Assembly: GCF_006385175.1 (NCBI RefSeq)
Contig: NZ_VFIY01000015.1
Location: forward strand, 188,501-252,500
DNA length: 64,000 bases
Direction: 5' to 3'
DNA from: Emcibacter nanhaiensis
GTDB lineage: Bacteria; Pseudomonadota; Alphaproteobacteria; Sphingomonadales; Emcibacteraceae
Shown here: piece by piece, positions 54,634 through 63,337 of the stretch
Numbering within the stretch: position 1 is the stretch's first letter
Layout: each line of letters starts with the position of its first letter
Program-made: the position numbers and the translations under genes
The notes under the pieces: model-generated
What the model saw: the letters and a program-made list of their open reading frames with translations, nothing else
Told to the model about the DNA's origin: nothing
The model's database searches: none

Positions 54634-54736
54634 CCCTTGCGAGCCGATTCTCCCATAGAATGCGAGTCAAATTTCATAATAAACCTATAAAAAACAATAT
54701 GTTAAATATATAGCCCCGGGAGGCTGCGCTAATATA

Positions 54737-56047
54737 ATGTTAAGCTTAATTGGTCTGATAGGCGGTTTGCTGCTGCTGATTTACCTCACCATCCGGGGGG
54801 TCAGCATTATGATTGCCGCTCCGTTCTGCGCCCTGATTGTGGCGCTCACCGGCGACCTCACCCTGATGCCGCAGTGGGCCGGCGAGGGCGAGGCCAATTT
54901 CGTCAGCAATTATATGGCGGGCTTCACTAAATTTATCTTCAGCTGGTTTTTCATGTTCCTGCTCGGCGCCATTTTCGGCAAGGTGATGGAGGACTCCGGC
55001 GCCGCCTACAGTTTCTCCGACTGGGTGATCGGCAAACTGGGCAAACGCAATGCGGTGCTGGCCGTGGTCGGCGCCTGTGCGATCCTGACCTACGGCGGGG
55101 TCAGTGTCTTTGTCGTGGCTTTCTCCGTCTATCCCATTGCGCTCAGCCTGTTCAGGGAAGCGAACCTGCCGCGCCGCTTCATTCCCGCGACCCTGGCTTT
55201 CGGCTCGGTGACTTTCACCATGACCTCCGCCGGATCGCCGGAAATCCAGAACTGGATCCCGATCAAATATCTCGGCACCACCCATTTTGCCGGCTGGCAG
55301 GTGAGCCTGGTGGTGGCCCTGTTCATGATGCTGTTCGGCTACTGGTGGCTCAGCTTCATGATCCGCCGCGCGGTGCGCAACGGGGAAAGTTTCGAGGTCC
55401 GCTCCGACGATGTGTTCGAGCGTAATTTTTCGTCCAAGCCGCATCCGCTGCTCAGCCTGCTGCCGCTGCTGACGGTGCTTGTGGTCGCTTTCATGTTTCA
55501 TGACTCGTTGAAGGAGTCGGCATTGATCCTGGCGCTGCTGAGCGGGGTTCTGATGGGGATATTTCTGAACCTGCACCGCTTTGACAATCTGCAGAAAACC
55601 TGCGCCATCGGCGCCACCGGAGCGGTGATCGCCATCGCCAATACGGCGGCAGTGGTGGGCTTCGGCACCGTCGCCCAGGCCACGCCCGCCTTCGCTGCGG
55701 CGGTGGATTTCATGACCAACCTGCCGGGCAACGAACTGGTCGGCGCAGCGGTCGCGGTCACGGTGATCGCCGGCCTGACCGGCTCGGCCTCGGGCGGGCA
55801 GTCCATTGCCCTGCCGTTGCTGGCCCCTCATTACCTGGATGCCGGCGTCAACCCGGAAGCCTTGCACAGGGTGGTGGCGATCGCCTCGGGGGCGCTCGAC
55901 AGCCTGCCGCACAATGGCTATGTGGTGACCACCATTCATGCCATCTGCAAGGAAACCCATAAAAATGCCTATGCGCCGCTGGGCGCGCTGACCGTCATCG
56001 TGCCCACAATCGGGCTGGCGATGGCCATCGCCCTGTTTATACTATAG
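54737..56047 (+). CDS. GntP-family permease, probable 3-hydroxybutyrate transporter
   Basis: A 436-residue inner-membrane carrier with about twelve hydrophobic segments. It shows the GntP pattern: FMFLLGAIFGKVMEDSGAAYSFSDWVIGKLG, LTYGGVSVFVVAFSVYPIA, and GLTGSASGGQSIALPLLAPHYL near the end. GntP members move gluconate, lactate-like and hydroxybutyrate acids with protons or Na+. The next gene, 5 bases later, encodes a 3-hydroxybutyrate-oligomer hydrolase, so 3-hydroxybutyrate is the likely substrate. GGGAGG about 14 bases upstream is a slightly distant ribosome site. Confidence 0.85.
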   Translation: MLSLIGLIGGLLLLIYLTIRGVSIMIAAPFCALIVALTGDLTLMPQWAGEGEANFVSNYMAGFTKFIFSWFFMFLLGAIFGKVMEDSGAAYSFSDWVIGKLGKRNAVLAVVGACAILTYGGVSVFVVAFSVYPIALSLFREANLPRRFIPATLAFGSVTFTMTSAGSPEIQNWIPIKYLGTTHFAGWQVSLVVALFMMLFGYWWLSFMIRRAVRNGESFEVRSDDVFERNFSSKPHPLLSLLPLLTVLVVAFMFHDSLKESALILALLSGVLMGIFLNLHRFDNLQKTCAIGATGAVIAIANTAAVVGFGTVAQATPAFAAAVDFMTNLPGNELVGAAVAVTVIAGLTGSASGGQSIALPLLAPHYLDAGVNPEALHRVVAIASGALDSLPHNGYVVTTIHAICKETHKNAYAPLGALTVIVPTIGLAMAIALFIL

Positions 56048-56052
56048 AGAGA

Positions 56053-58098
56053 ATGATCATGACTCTGACCCGACTGAAACTGATGTCCGTAACCCTCGCC
56101 TCGCTGGCCGCCCTGTCGGCCTGCGGCACGGAGAAGGCCGAGGTGCAAAAGCCGGCTTCCCTGATCGGGACCGAGACACATGCCTATTATGACGGCTCGG
56201 ACAATGATCTGCTGACCGCCGGGCTGGGTACGGCCGGGCTGCAGGGGCCGGAGCCGCAGCTGGCGGATCCGCTCAATCCGACGGTGGAGGAAATCCGCCG
56301 GCTGACCATCTATTTCAATTTCCGCGCTCTGGTGGATGTGACCGATGCAGGGGGCTATGGCCGGCTCTATGGCCCGAAAGGGGAAGGCAAGGTCGCGGGG
56401 CATGAATATCTGGTCATGGGGACGATCGACGGCCTCAAGCAGCCGGTCACCTATATGATCCAGGTGCCGGATAATTTTGACAAGAATGATCCCTGCCTGG
56501 TGACGGCGCCGTCATCCGGCGGGCGCTCTGTATTTGGGGCGGTGGGCACGGTCGGCAGTTGGGCTCTGCCCAAGGGCTGCGCCGTGGCCTACACCGACAA
56601 GGCAACCGGCATCGGCATGCAGTTCCTGGGCGAGGGGCTGGTCTATGACATGCATGGCCGGTTGGTGAAGAAGAGTGACGCCCCGGTACCCTTTCAGCTG
56701 GACGAAACCGAGGCACTCAAAGCCTATGCGGCGGAAAACCCCCTGCACATCGCTCTCAAGCATGCCCATTCCCGGGACAACAGTATGAAGGACTGGGGCC
56801 GGATCGTACTCGAATCCATTCGGGTCGGTTTTTATATCCTCAACAAATACCACCAGCCCGAACAGGGCGGTAAAGTCTATGACAAAGATACGGTGACAGT
56901 GATTGCCTCCAGTATCTCCAACGGAGGGTACAGCAGCCTCAAGGCGGCGGAACAGGACGGGGACGGGCTGATCGACGCCATTGTAGTGTCCGAGCCCAAT
57001 GTGTCCCCGGACATGGCCAGTGTGGGGCCGGTGTCTGTCGCCTGGGGCGCGAATGAGCTTGCCCTGAACGGGGCCCAGTTCCTGGAATACAGCAGCAAGG
57101 TCAATGTCCTGCTGGCCTGCGCCATGCTCTCTGAACCCAGGGACCTGCCGCTGCGCGCCTATATCCCGCTCGGCGACGCGGGCCTTGCCAATCGCTGCCA
57201 GACCTTGGCGGAAAAAGGCCTGGTCAAGGGAGATACAGCTGAGGATCGCTCCCGGGATGCGCGGGCGCAACTGCGTGCCTACGGTGTGCTCGAGGACAGC
57301 AGTTTGATGGACGGATTCTCCGTCTTCTCGGAAATCTGGCCGGCGGTGGTCGGCGATTACGCCATGGCCTTCGGCCGTTACGGGGTCGAAGACCAGTTGT
57401 GCGGCGTGGCCATCGGCGCCACCAGCAAAACCGGTCAGTTGGAGGACTATCCGGCCGAACGCAAACAGGTGAATTTCGCCAAAAGCACCGGCATGATCCC
57501 GAGCAACGACATCAACTGGGTCAAGAAGTCCGATGCCGGCTGGCAGCGGGCCCAGTTCACCCCCAACCCGGAAAACGGCCTGTTTGACCATGACGCCACC
57601 AGCGCCTTGTGCTTTGACGGACTGGTGCAACAGGATCCGGCGGTGGCCACCGGGATGGAAGAAGTACGCAACTCCGCCGACCTCGGTGGGCGTCCGGCGA
57701 TCATTGTGCATGGCCGCAGGGACAGCCTGATCCATGTAAACTTCGCTTCCCGCTCCTACTATGCGCTGAACAAGGCGAAAAAGGGCGACGCATCAGACCT
57801 GCATTATTACGAGGTGCGCAACGGCCAGCATTTCGACGCGCTCAGCATGCTGCCGGCCTTTGCCGCCAAACTAGCGCCGATGCATTATTATTTCGAGCAA
57901 TCGCTGGATCTGATGTGGGATCACCTGAAAAAGGGTGCGCCGCTGCCGCCGAGCCAGCTGCTCGACACCAAGGAGCGGGGCATGGATCCGGCCGGCACCG
58001 TACCGCCGCTGGCTGCGGACCATATGCCGGCGATCGCGGCCGCGCCCGGCAAAATGGAAATTACATTTGACGGCGATCGCCTGACGGTACCAGAATAG
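56053..58098 (+). CDS. D-(-)-3-hydroxybutyrate oligomer hydrolase, lipoprotein
   Basis: A 681-residue lipoprotein: LAALSACG puts the lipidated Cys at residue 24, so it is anchored in the envelope, probably periplasmic or surface-exposed. The body matches the 3HB-oligomer hydrolase family, with VTAPSSGGRS, the nucleophile Ser289 in SSISNGGYSS, RPAIIVHGRRDSLIHVNF (Asp/His region) and GQHFDAL. It cleaves soluble 3-hydroxybutyrate oligomers from extracellular polyhydroxybutyrate degradation into monomers for the adjacent permease. An internal ATG at 56059 is an alternative start. Confidence 0.9.
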   Translation: MIMTLTRLKLMSVTLASLAALSACGTEKAEVQKPASLIGTETHAYYDGSDNDLLTAGLGTAGLQGPEPQLADPLNPTVEEIRRLTIYFNFRALVDVTDAGGYGRLYGPKGEGKVAGHEYLVMGTIDGLKQPVTYMIQVPDNFDKNDPCLVTAPSSGGRSVFGAVGTVGSWALPKGCAVAYTDKATGIGMQFLGEGLVYDMHGRLVKKSDAPVPFQLDETEALKAYAAENPLHIALKHAHSRDNSMKDWGRIVLESIRVGFYILNKYHQPEQGGKVYDKDTVTVIASSISNGGYSSLKAAEQDGDGLIDAIVVSEPNVSPDMASVGPVSVAWGANELALNGAQFLEYSSKVNVLLACAMLSEPRDLPLRAYIPLGDAGLANRCQTLAEKGLVKGDTAEDRSRDARAQLRAYGVLEDSSLMDGFSVFSEIWPAVVGDYAMAFGRYGVEDQLCGVAIGATSKTGQLEDYPAERKQVNFAKSTGMIPSNDINWVKKSDAGWQRAQFTPNPENGLFDHDATSALCFDGLVQQDPAVATGMEEVRNSADLGGRPAIIVHGRRDSLIHVNFASRSYYALNKAKKGDASDLHYYEVRNGQHFDALSMLPAFAAKLAPMHYYFEQSLDLMWDHLKKGAPLPPSQLLDTKERGMDPAGTVPPLAADHMPAIAAAPGKMEITFDGDRLTVPE

Positions 58099-58147
58099 AC
58101 GGGTCAATAGGGGCAACAATAAAGGCTGACGGGAGGACGCATCCGAG

Positions 58148-61100
58148 TTGGCAGACCTGCTGAGTAACTGGACTATTATTCTGATTTCCCTCGCGTTCAT
58201 GGGGGGACTGTTTTTCATGGCCTGGCTCGGGGACCGGCGGGCGGACGTGCTCAACCGGTCCCGCTGGCGTCCGGTCATTTACGGCCTCGGCTTTGCCGTG
58301 CACAGCACTACCTGGGCCATGTATGGCACCATTGGCCAGTCGGCCCAGAACGGCTGGGTGTTCGGCCCCACTTATGTGGGCGGGATCCTGGTGATGCTGT
58401 TTGCGGTGGGCCTGGTGGAAAAGATGCTCACCATCGGCCATCGCCAGAATATTACCTCCATCGCTGACTTCGTTTCCGCCCGCTACGGAAAGTCCCAATC
58501 ATTGGCCATCCTGGTGACCCTGGTCGCCATCATCGGCGTTACGCCCTATATCGCTCTGCAGCTTAAAGCCCTGGCCAGCAGCTTCAACGTGCTGACCGGC
58601 GGCTTTATGGAACAGAGCTGGCCGTCTTCCCCGCTGCCCTTTGGCCGCGATACCGCCTTGTTCGTGGCAGTGTTGATGATGCTGTTTTCCATCCTGTTCG
58701 GGGCGCGCCGTGTGGTCTCGTCGGAACGGCACGAAGGACTGATGCTGGTGGTGGCCTTCCTGTCCCTGTTCAAGCTGCTGGTCTTTATCGGCGCCGGCCT
58801 GTTTGTCACCTACGGGCTGTTCGGCGGCCTTGGCGACCTGATTGACCGGGCGGCAGTGGAAGGGATCTATGATCATGTGCAGGAGCAGGCCTCTTCCGAA
58901 TACAGCTTCCTGTCGTCCATTGTCCTCGGCGGCCTGGCCATTTTCTGTCTGCCGCGGTCTTTCCATGTGATCGTGGTGGAAAACACCCGGGTGTCGGACC
59001 TCAAGGTGGCGCGCTGGATATTTGCCGCCTTCCTGTTCCTGATCGGCCTGTTTATCTGGCCCATCACCAGCGCCGGTCTGCTGTTGATGCCAGCGGACGC
59101 CAACCCGGACATGTATATTCTCAGCCTGCCGCTCTCCACCGGCCATCCCGCATTTGCGGTTTTGATTTATCTGGGCGGTCTCGCCGCAGCGGTCAGTATG
59201 GTGATCATTTCCACGGTGACGCTCAGCATTATGGTCTGTAACGACGTGGTCATTCCCTTGTTGCTGCGTTCGGCCTTTTTCACCCGGGACACGACCCGGG
59301 ATTTTTCCGCCATTGTGCCGCTGGTGCGCCGCATTGCCATCGTGCTGATCATCAGCTTGGCCTATCTCTATTATCGTATTCTCACCAGCTATTCGGAACT
59401 GGCCAGTTTCGGCCTGTTGTCCATGGCGCTCCTGAGCCAGTTTGCCCCGCCGCTGATTGGCGGCATGTACTGGAAGCAGGGGCACCGGCGTGGCGTGATG
59501 GCCGGGTTACTGGCTGGCCTGGTCGTCTGTTTCTATACCCTGATGATTCCCGAACTTGCCCGCTCCGGCCTGTGGAGCGGGGATCTGGTGGAGCAGGGAC
59601 TGTTCGGGCAAAGCTGGCTCCGGCCGACGGCGCTGTTCGGCACCGACTTCATGGATACGGTGGGGCACGGCCTGTTCTGGAGCCTGCTGTTCAACAGCGG
59701 CCTCTATGTCTTCGTTTCACTCCGCTCAAAGGCCAACCTGGTGGAACATATCCAGGCGGCGACTTTCACCGATCAGGACCAGGGGGAAAGCGGCGAGGAC
59801 CTGAGCCAGTTCCGGGAAGTGGTCAATAACGCAGACCTGCAGTCGCTCGCCGAACGCTTCATTGGCGAGGAGGCGGCCCGGGAAGCGTTCCGCAAATTTG
59901 CCGATGACAAGGGCTTAAGCCTGCAGCCCTCGGACAAGGCGGTTGGCGCCACCATCCTGTTTACCGAACGCCTGCTGGCCGGGGCGATCGGCTCGGCCTC
60001 GGCCCGGGTGGTGCTGAAAATGGCGCTCGAGGGCCGCAACATCAAGCTGGATGACTTCGTCAGCATCGTTGACGAGGCCTCGACCGTCTTCAAATATAAC
60101 CGCGACCTGCTGCAGTCCTCCATGGACAATGTCAGCCAGGGCATCAGCGTGGTTGACCATAACCTGCGCATGGTGGCCTGGAACAAAAGCTATGAGGAGA
60201 TTCTCGGCTACCCCGACGGTTTCCTCTATGAGGGACGCCATGTCTCGGAACTGATCCGTTTCTGTGCCGACCGGGGCGATTTCGGCGCTGCCGAGCCGGA
60301 AGAGGAAATCAGGAAACGGATCGACTATATGGAGGCGGGGTCGGCCTATACCTTCCAGCGCTTTCGTAAGGACGGCACGGTGGTCGAGATGCGCGGCAAG
60401 CCCATGCCGGGCGGCGGCTTTGTCACCAGCTACACCGACATTACCGAATTCAAAAACGCCGAGGCCGCACTCAAGGAGGCCAACGAAACCCTGGAGCAGC
60501 GGGTGGCTGAACGAACCCGGGAACTGGCGACGGCCAAGGCGGAAGCGGAAGATGCCAACCGCAGCAAAACCCGGTTTCTTGCTGCGGTCAGCCATGACGT
60601 TCTGCAGCCGCTCAATGCGGCGCGGATTTTCACCTCGGCGCTGGACCAGAAGTCCTTTGATGGAAAGACCGATGATCTTGTCGACCATCTGGACAGCTCC
60701 CTCAACTCGGTAGAGGAAATCCTCAAGGAAGTGCTGGATATTTCCAAACTGGAAGCGGGTGCCATCCGGCCCGAGATTACCGACTTTGCCCTGGAAGACG
60801 TGGTGGCGGGGCTGGGCACTGAATTCCGGCCGCTGTTTGAGGACAAGGGGCTCGAACTGACCCTGAAATGCGGCGGCTATATTGTGCGCAGTGACCGGCA
60901 GTTCCTGCGCCGGATCCTGCAGAATTTCCTGTCCAATGCCCTGAAATATACGCGGCAGGGCCGGGTTCTGCTGGGCTGCCGCCGGGCCGGGCCGGACCAG
61001 GTGCGGATTGAGGTCTGGGATACCGGCAGCGGCATTCCCGAGGAATATCAGGAACAGATTTTCGGCGAGTTCCAGCGCCTCGATTTTCTTGACCAGGCCA

Positions 61101-61654
61101 CCGAAAAGGGGCTCGGCCTCGGCCTTGCCATTGTCCGGCGTATGTCCGGCATGCTCGGTCATGACGTCAGGGTGCATTCGGAACATGGCAGGGGCAGCTG
61201 CTTTTCCGTAACGGTTCCCCTTGGCGAGAGGACTGCTCAGTCTGCCTCATCCCAAAAGGATAGCCAGGCGCAGTGGGACAGCTTCGCCGGGCGCCGGGTG
61301 GTCTGCCTCGATAATGATTCCTCCATTTTGCTTGGCATGGAAGCGCTGCTTGGCAACTGGCAGTGTGAGGTTACAGGCTGCCGTAGCGAAGAAGAGTTTT
61401 TGTCGGCATTGGCCCAAACCCGGCCAGATGTGATCCTGGCTGATTATCATCTGGACGGTGTCCGCACCGGCATCGATATAGTCTCGGCCTTTAATAAGGC
61501 GCAGGCCGGGGAAATTCCCTGTATTGTCATTTCCGCCGACCAGACCGAACAGGTCAAAAAGGAAGCGCGGGAAAAGGGCTACTATTACCTGCCCAAGCCG
61601 CTCCGGGCGGCGTCGCTCCGAACGGTTCTCGCGAAAATCTGGTCTGAAGGCTAA
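58148..61654 (+). CDS. CrbS-like sensor: Na+/solute symporter domain fused to hybrid histidine kinase
   Basis: A 1168-residue fusion. Residues about 5-520 form an SSS/PutP-type transporter domain with about twelve or thirteen membrane helices; 540-645 a STAC-like linker; 655-770 a PAS domain; then a coiled coil. HisKA follows with phospho-acceptor His816 in AAVSHDVLQPLNA, HATPase_c (NFLSNALKYT, WDTGSGI, GLGLGLAIV), and a receiver with Asp1099 (ILADYHLD). This is the layout of CrbS/MxtR, which controls acetate metabolism through a LuxR-type regulator. The TTG start has GGGAGG about 10 bases upstream. It converges with the CrbR-like gene and follows the 3HB hydrolase. Confidence 0.9.
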   Translation: MADLLSNWTIILISLAFMGGLFFMAWLGDRRADVLNRSRWRPVIYGLGFAVHSTTWAMYGTIGQSAQNGWVFGPTYVGGILVMLFAVGLVEKMLTIGHRQNITSIADFVSARYGKSQSLAILVTLVAIIGVTPYIALQLKALASSFNVLTGGFMEQSWPSSPLPFGRDTALFVAVLMMLFSILFGARRVVSSERHEGLMLVVAFLSLFKLLVFIGAGLFVTYGLFGGLGDLIDRAAVEGIYDHVQEQASSEYSFLSSIVLGGLAIFCLPRSFHVIVVENTRVSDLKVARWIFAAFLFLIGLFIWPITSAGLLLMPADANPDMYILSLPLSTGHPAFAVLIYLGGLAAAVSMVIISTVTLSIMVCNDVVIPLLLRSAFFTRDTTRDFSAIVPLVRRIAIVLIISLAYLYYRILTSYSELASFGLLSMALLSQFAPPLIGGMYWKQGHRRGVMAGLLAGLVVCFYTLMIPELARSGLWSGDLVEQGLFGQSWLRPTALFGTDFMDTVGHGLFWSLLFNSGLYVFVSLRSKANLVEHIQAATFTDQDQGESGEDLSQFREVVNNADLQSLAERFIGEEAAREAFRKFADDKGLSLQPSDKAVGATILFTERLLAGAIGSASARVVLKMALEGRNIKLDDFVSIVDEASTVFKYNRDLLQSSMDNVSQGISVVDHNLRMVAWNKSYEEILGYPDGFLYEGRHVSELIRFCADRGDFGAAEPEEEIRKRIDYMEAGSAYTFQRFRKDGTVVEMRGKPMPGGGFVTSYTDITEFKNAEAALKEANETLEQRVAERTRELATAKAEAEDANRSKTRFLAAVSHDVLQPLNAARIFTSALDQKSFDGKTDDLVDHLDSSLNSVEEILKEVLDISKLEAGAIRPEITDFALEDVVAGLGTEFRPLFEDKGLELTLKCGGYIVRSDRQFLRRILQNFLSNALKYTRQGRVLLGCRRAGPDQVRIEVWDTGSGIPEEYQEQIFGEFQRLDFLDQATEKGLGLGLAIVRRMSGMLGHDVRVHSEHGRGSCFSVTVPLGERTAQSASSQKDSQAQWDSFAGRRVVCLDNDSSILLGMEALLGNWQCEVTGCRSEEEFLSALAQTRPDVILADYHLDGVRTGIDIVSAFNKAQAGEIPCIVISADQTEQVKKEAREKGYYYLPKPLRAASLRTVLAKIWSEG

Positions 61655-61657
61655 GCG

Positions 61658-62329
61658 TCAGACGCTGTTCTGGGGCTGGTCCAGTTCTTCAAGGTCCAGC
61701 TGCTTCATGGCCGCCACGATCTGAGTGCGGCGGAACATGCCGAATTTTTTCAGGATCGATGTCATATGCGCCTTCACCGTGGAGATGGACAGGTCCATCT
61801 CATAGGCGATCTGCTTGTTCAAAAGGCCTTGGGCCATGTAGCTCAGCACGCGATATTGCTGTGGGGTCAGGCTGCCGAGTATGCGGGCCACATCCTGTTT
61901 GTCCGGGTCGGGTGCGGGCCGGCTTGATCGCGCGGCTTCCGGAATCCAGGGTTGTCCCTGATCGACGGCCTGCAGAGCTTCAGCCATCTCCGGCAGGCTC
62001 TGGGATTTGGCGATGAACCCGGCGGCGCCGTAATTCAGGCACTGGTGAATGGTGGCCGGGGCTTCGTTGCCGGACACAATAATGATAGGCAGTTCGGGGA
62101 ACTGTTCACGAATAAAAATCAGGCCGGAATAGCCGAAGGTGCCGGGCATCTGCAAATCCAGCAGCAGGAAGTCGGCATGCGGCACTTCCTCCAGCTTCTG
62201 CTGCAGGTCGTCGAGGGTGCCGGCTTCATGAATATGGCAGTCGCCGAACGCCTGCCCGATGGCCTGTTGCAGGGCCGTGCGGAACAGCGGATGGTCGTCG
62301 GCGATGATGATGGTTCTTTTGTCGTCCAT
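61658..62329 (-). CDS. CrbR-like LuxR-family response regulator
   Basis: A 223-residue regulator: receiver with DD (11-12), Asp58 in FLLLDLQMPG and Lys in GFIAKSQS; a C-terminal LuxR HTH at about 150-215 (GSLTPQQYRVLSYMAQGLLNKQIAYEMDLSISTVKAHM, key part QIAYEMDLSISTVKAH). It matches CrbR/ErdR in size and opening. It converges with the CrbS-like kinase, stop to stop 3 bases apart, which makes the pair clear. CrbR homologues activate acetyl-CoA synthetase genes; here 3-hydroxybutyrate breakdown to acetyl-CoA would fit such control. Confidence 0.9.
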   Translation of the reverse strand: MDDKRTIIIADDHPLFRTALQQAIGQAFGDCHIHEAGTLDDLQQKLEEVPHADFLLLDLQMPGTFGYSGLIFIREQFPELPIIIVSGNEAPATIHQCLNYGAAGFIAKSQSLPEMAEALQAVDQGQPWIPEAARSSRPAPDPDKQDVARILGSLTPQQYRVLSYMAQGLLNKQIAYEMDLSISTVKAHMTSILKKFGMFRRTQIVAAMKQLDLEELDQPQNSV

Positions 62330-62425
62330 GGACCCGGTTATTTTATTCTCTCCCTATGGCGGCCATGCTAGCGCCTTTGGCGGCAGAGGTACAGGAAATA
62401 TCGCGGCAGGACGGGGTGCAAAACA

Positions 62426-62453
62426 GAAAAAAGCCGCTCACAAGTGAGACGGC
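62426..62453 (-). terminator. terminator downstream of tRNA-Gly
   Basis: A GCCG-t-CTCAC / GTGAG-CGGC hairpin with one bulged base is followed on the minus strand by TTTTTTCTG. It lies about 28 bases past the tRNA 3' end and ends that transcript before the CrbR-like gene. Confidence 0.75.
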
Positions 62454-62480
62454 CCAGTAAATGCTTTTCTCTTAAGAAAT

Positions 62481-62555
62481 TGGAGCGGGCGATGAGATTC
62501 GAACTCACGACCCTAACCTTGGCAAGGTTATGCTCTACCCCTGAGCTACGCCCGC
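62481..62555 (-). tRNA. tRNA-Gly (GCC anticodon)
   Basis: A 75-nt tRNA. The acceptor stem GCGGGCG pairs with CGCCCGC, D-arm is GCTC...GAGC, anticodon stem-loop CCTTGCCAAGG with anticodon GCC, T-arm GTGAGTTCGAATCTCAT, and CCA is encoded. All arms pair. No integrase or attachment duplication is visible beside it. Confidence 0.95.
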
Positions 62556-62725
62556 ATTCCAATTTGGGGCAAGCCGCATCAACGCGACTTGTGGGCGGGA
62601 TAATACGCAGATGTTTTCCAAATGCAAGTACAAAATCCAAATAAATTTCATTTGATTGTCATCAAGGCCCGCCGCTATAAAAAAGCCGGTTTTTGCAGGT
62701 TAAAAACAGGACTATTGGCTGGAAA

Positions 62726-63250
62726 ATGAGCAATCAGGCGGAAGAAAAACTCTTTAAGTGTTTTGAGGAACTGGGAATCGAAACCCGGACCGTCCGGCAT
62801 GCACCGGTTTTTTCGGTCGAAGACAGCCAGGCCCTGTGCAGCAACATTGAAGGCGGCCACTGCAAGAGTCTTTTCCTGAAAGACAAAAAAGGCCGCCTGC
62901 TGCTGGTGGTGCTGCTTGAGGACCGGCGTCTCGACATCAAGGCGCTGCAGAAAAGCGATAAGCTGTCGGTCGGCCGGCTGAGCTTCGGTTCCGCCGAGCT
63001 GATGCAGGAAGTGCTCGGGGTCACGCCGGGCTCAGTCACGCCTTTCAGCCTGGTCAATCTGCCGGACCGCTACCGGGAAGACGGCTTCACCCTGATTCTC
63101 GACAAGGCAATGATGGACCATGAGTTGCTCAACTATCACCCGCTTCATAACGAGGCGACCACCACAATCCGCCGTGCTGACCTGCTCAAATTCGTCCGTC
63201 ATTTCGGAATCGAACCGATAATTATGGATTTTGACGCCGCCGTTCTTTAA
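62726..63250 (+). CDS. YbaK/ProX-type aminoacyl-tRNA deacylase
   Basis: A 174-residue protein of the YbaK/EbsC/ProX superfamily, which removes wrongly attached amino acids from tRNA. Landmarks are the Lys-rich CKSLFLKDKKGRLLLVVL motif, VGRLSFGSAELMQEVLGVTPGSVTPFSLVN and HPLHNEATTTI, all typical of ProX (Ala-tRNAPro deacylase). The ATG at 62726 is chosen, giving the MSNQAEEKLF start; an upstream TTG at 62693 has no ribosome site. It is not part of an obvious operon; the tRNA gene alongside is coincidental as far as can be seen. Confidence 0.9.
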   Translation: MSNQAEEKLFKCFEELGIETRTVRHAPVFSVEDSQALCSNIEGGHCKSLFLKDKKGRLLLVVLLEDRRLDIKALQKSDKLSVGRLSFGSAELMQEVLGVTPGSVTPFSLVNLPDRYREDGFTLILDKAMMDHELLNYHPLHNEATTTIRRADLLKFVRHFGIEPIIMDFDAAVL

Positions 63251-63337
63251 CCGGGGCCTGTTTCACTCTATATTAAAGACCAGAGAAAAAACAATGATGG
63301 GCAGTGACAAGAGGCGCCCGAAAATAAAGGATACAAG

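Noticed and set aside
62481-62555. tRNA-Gly as an island attachment site
   Set aside because: No integrase, no duplicated tRNA 3' end and no change in gene type are seen on either side.
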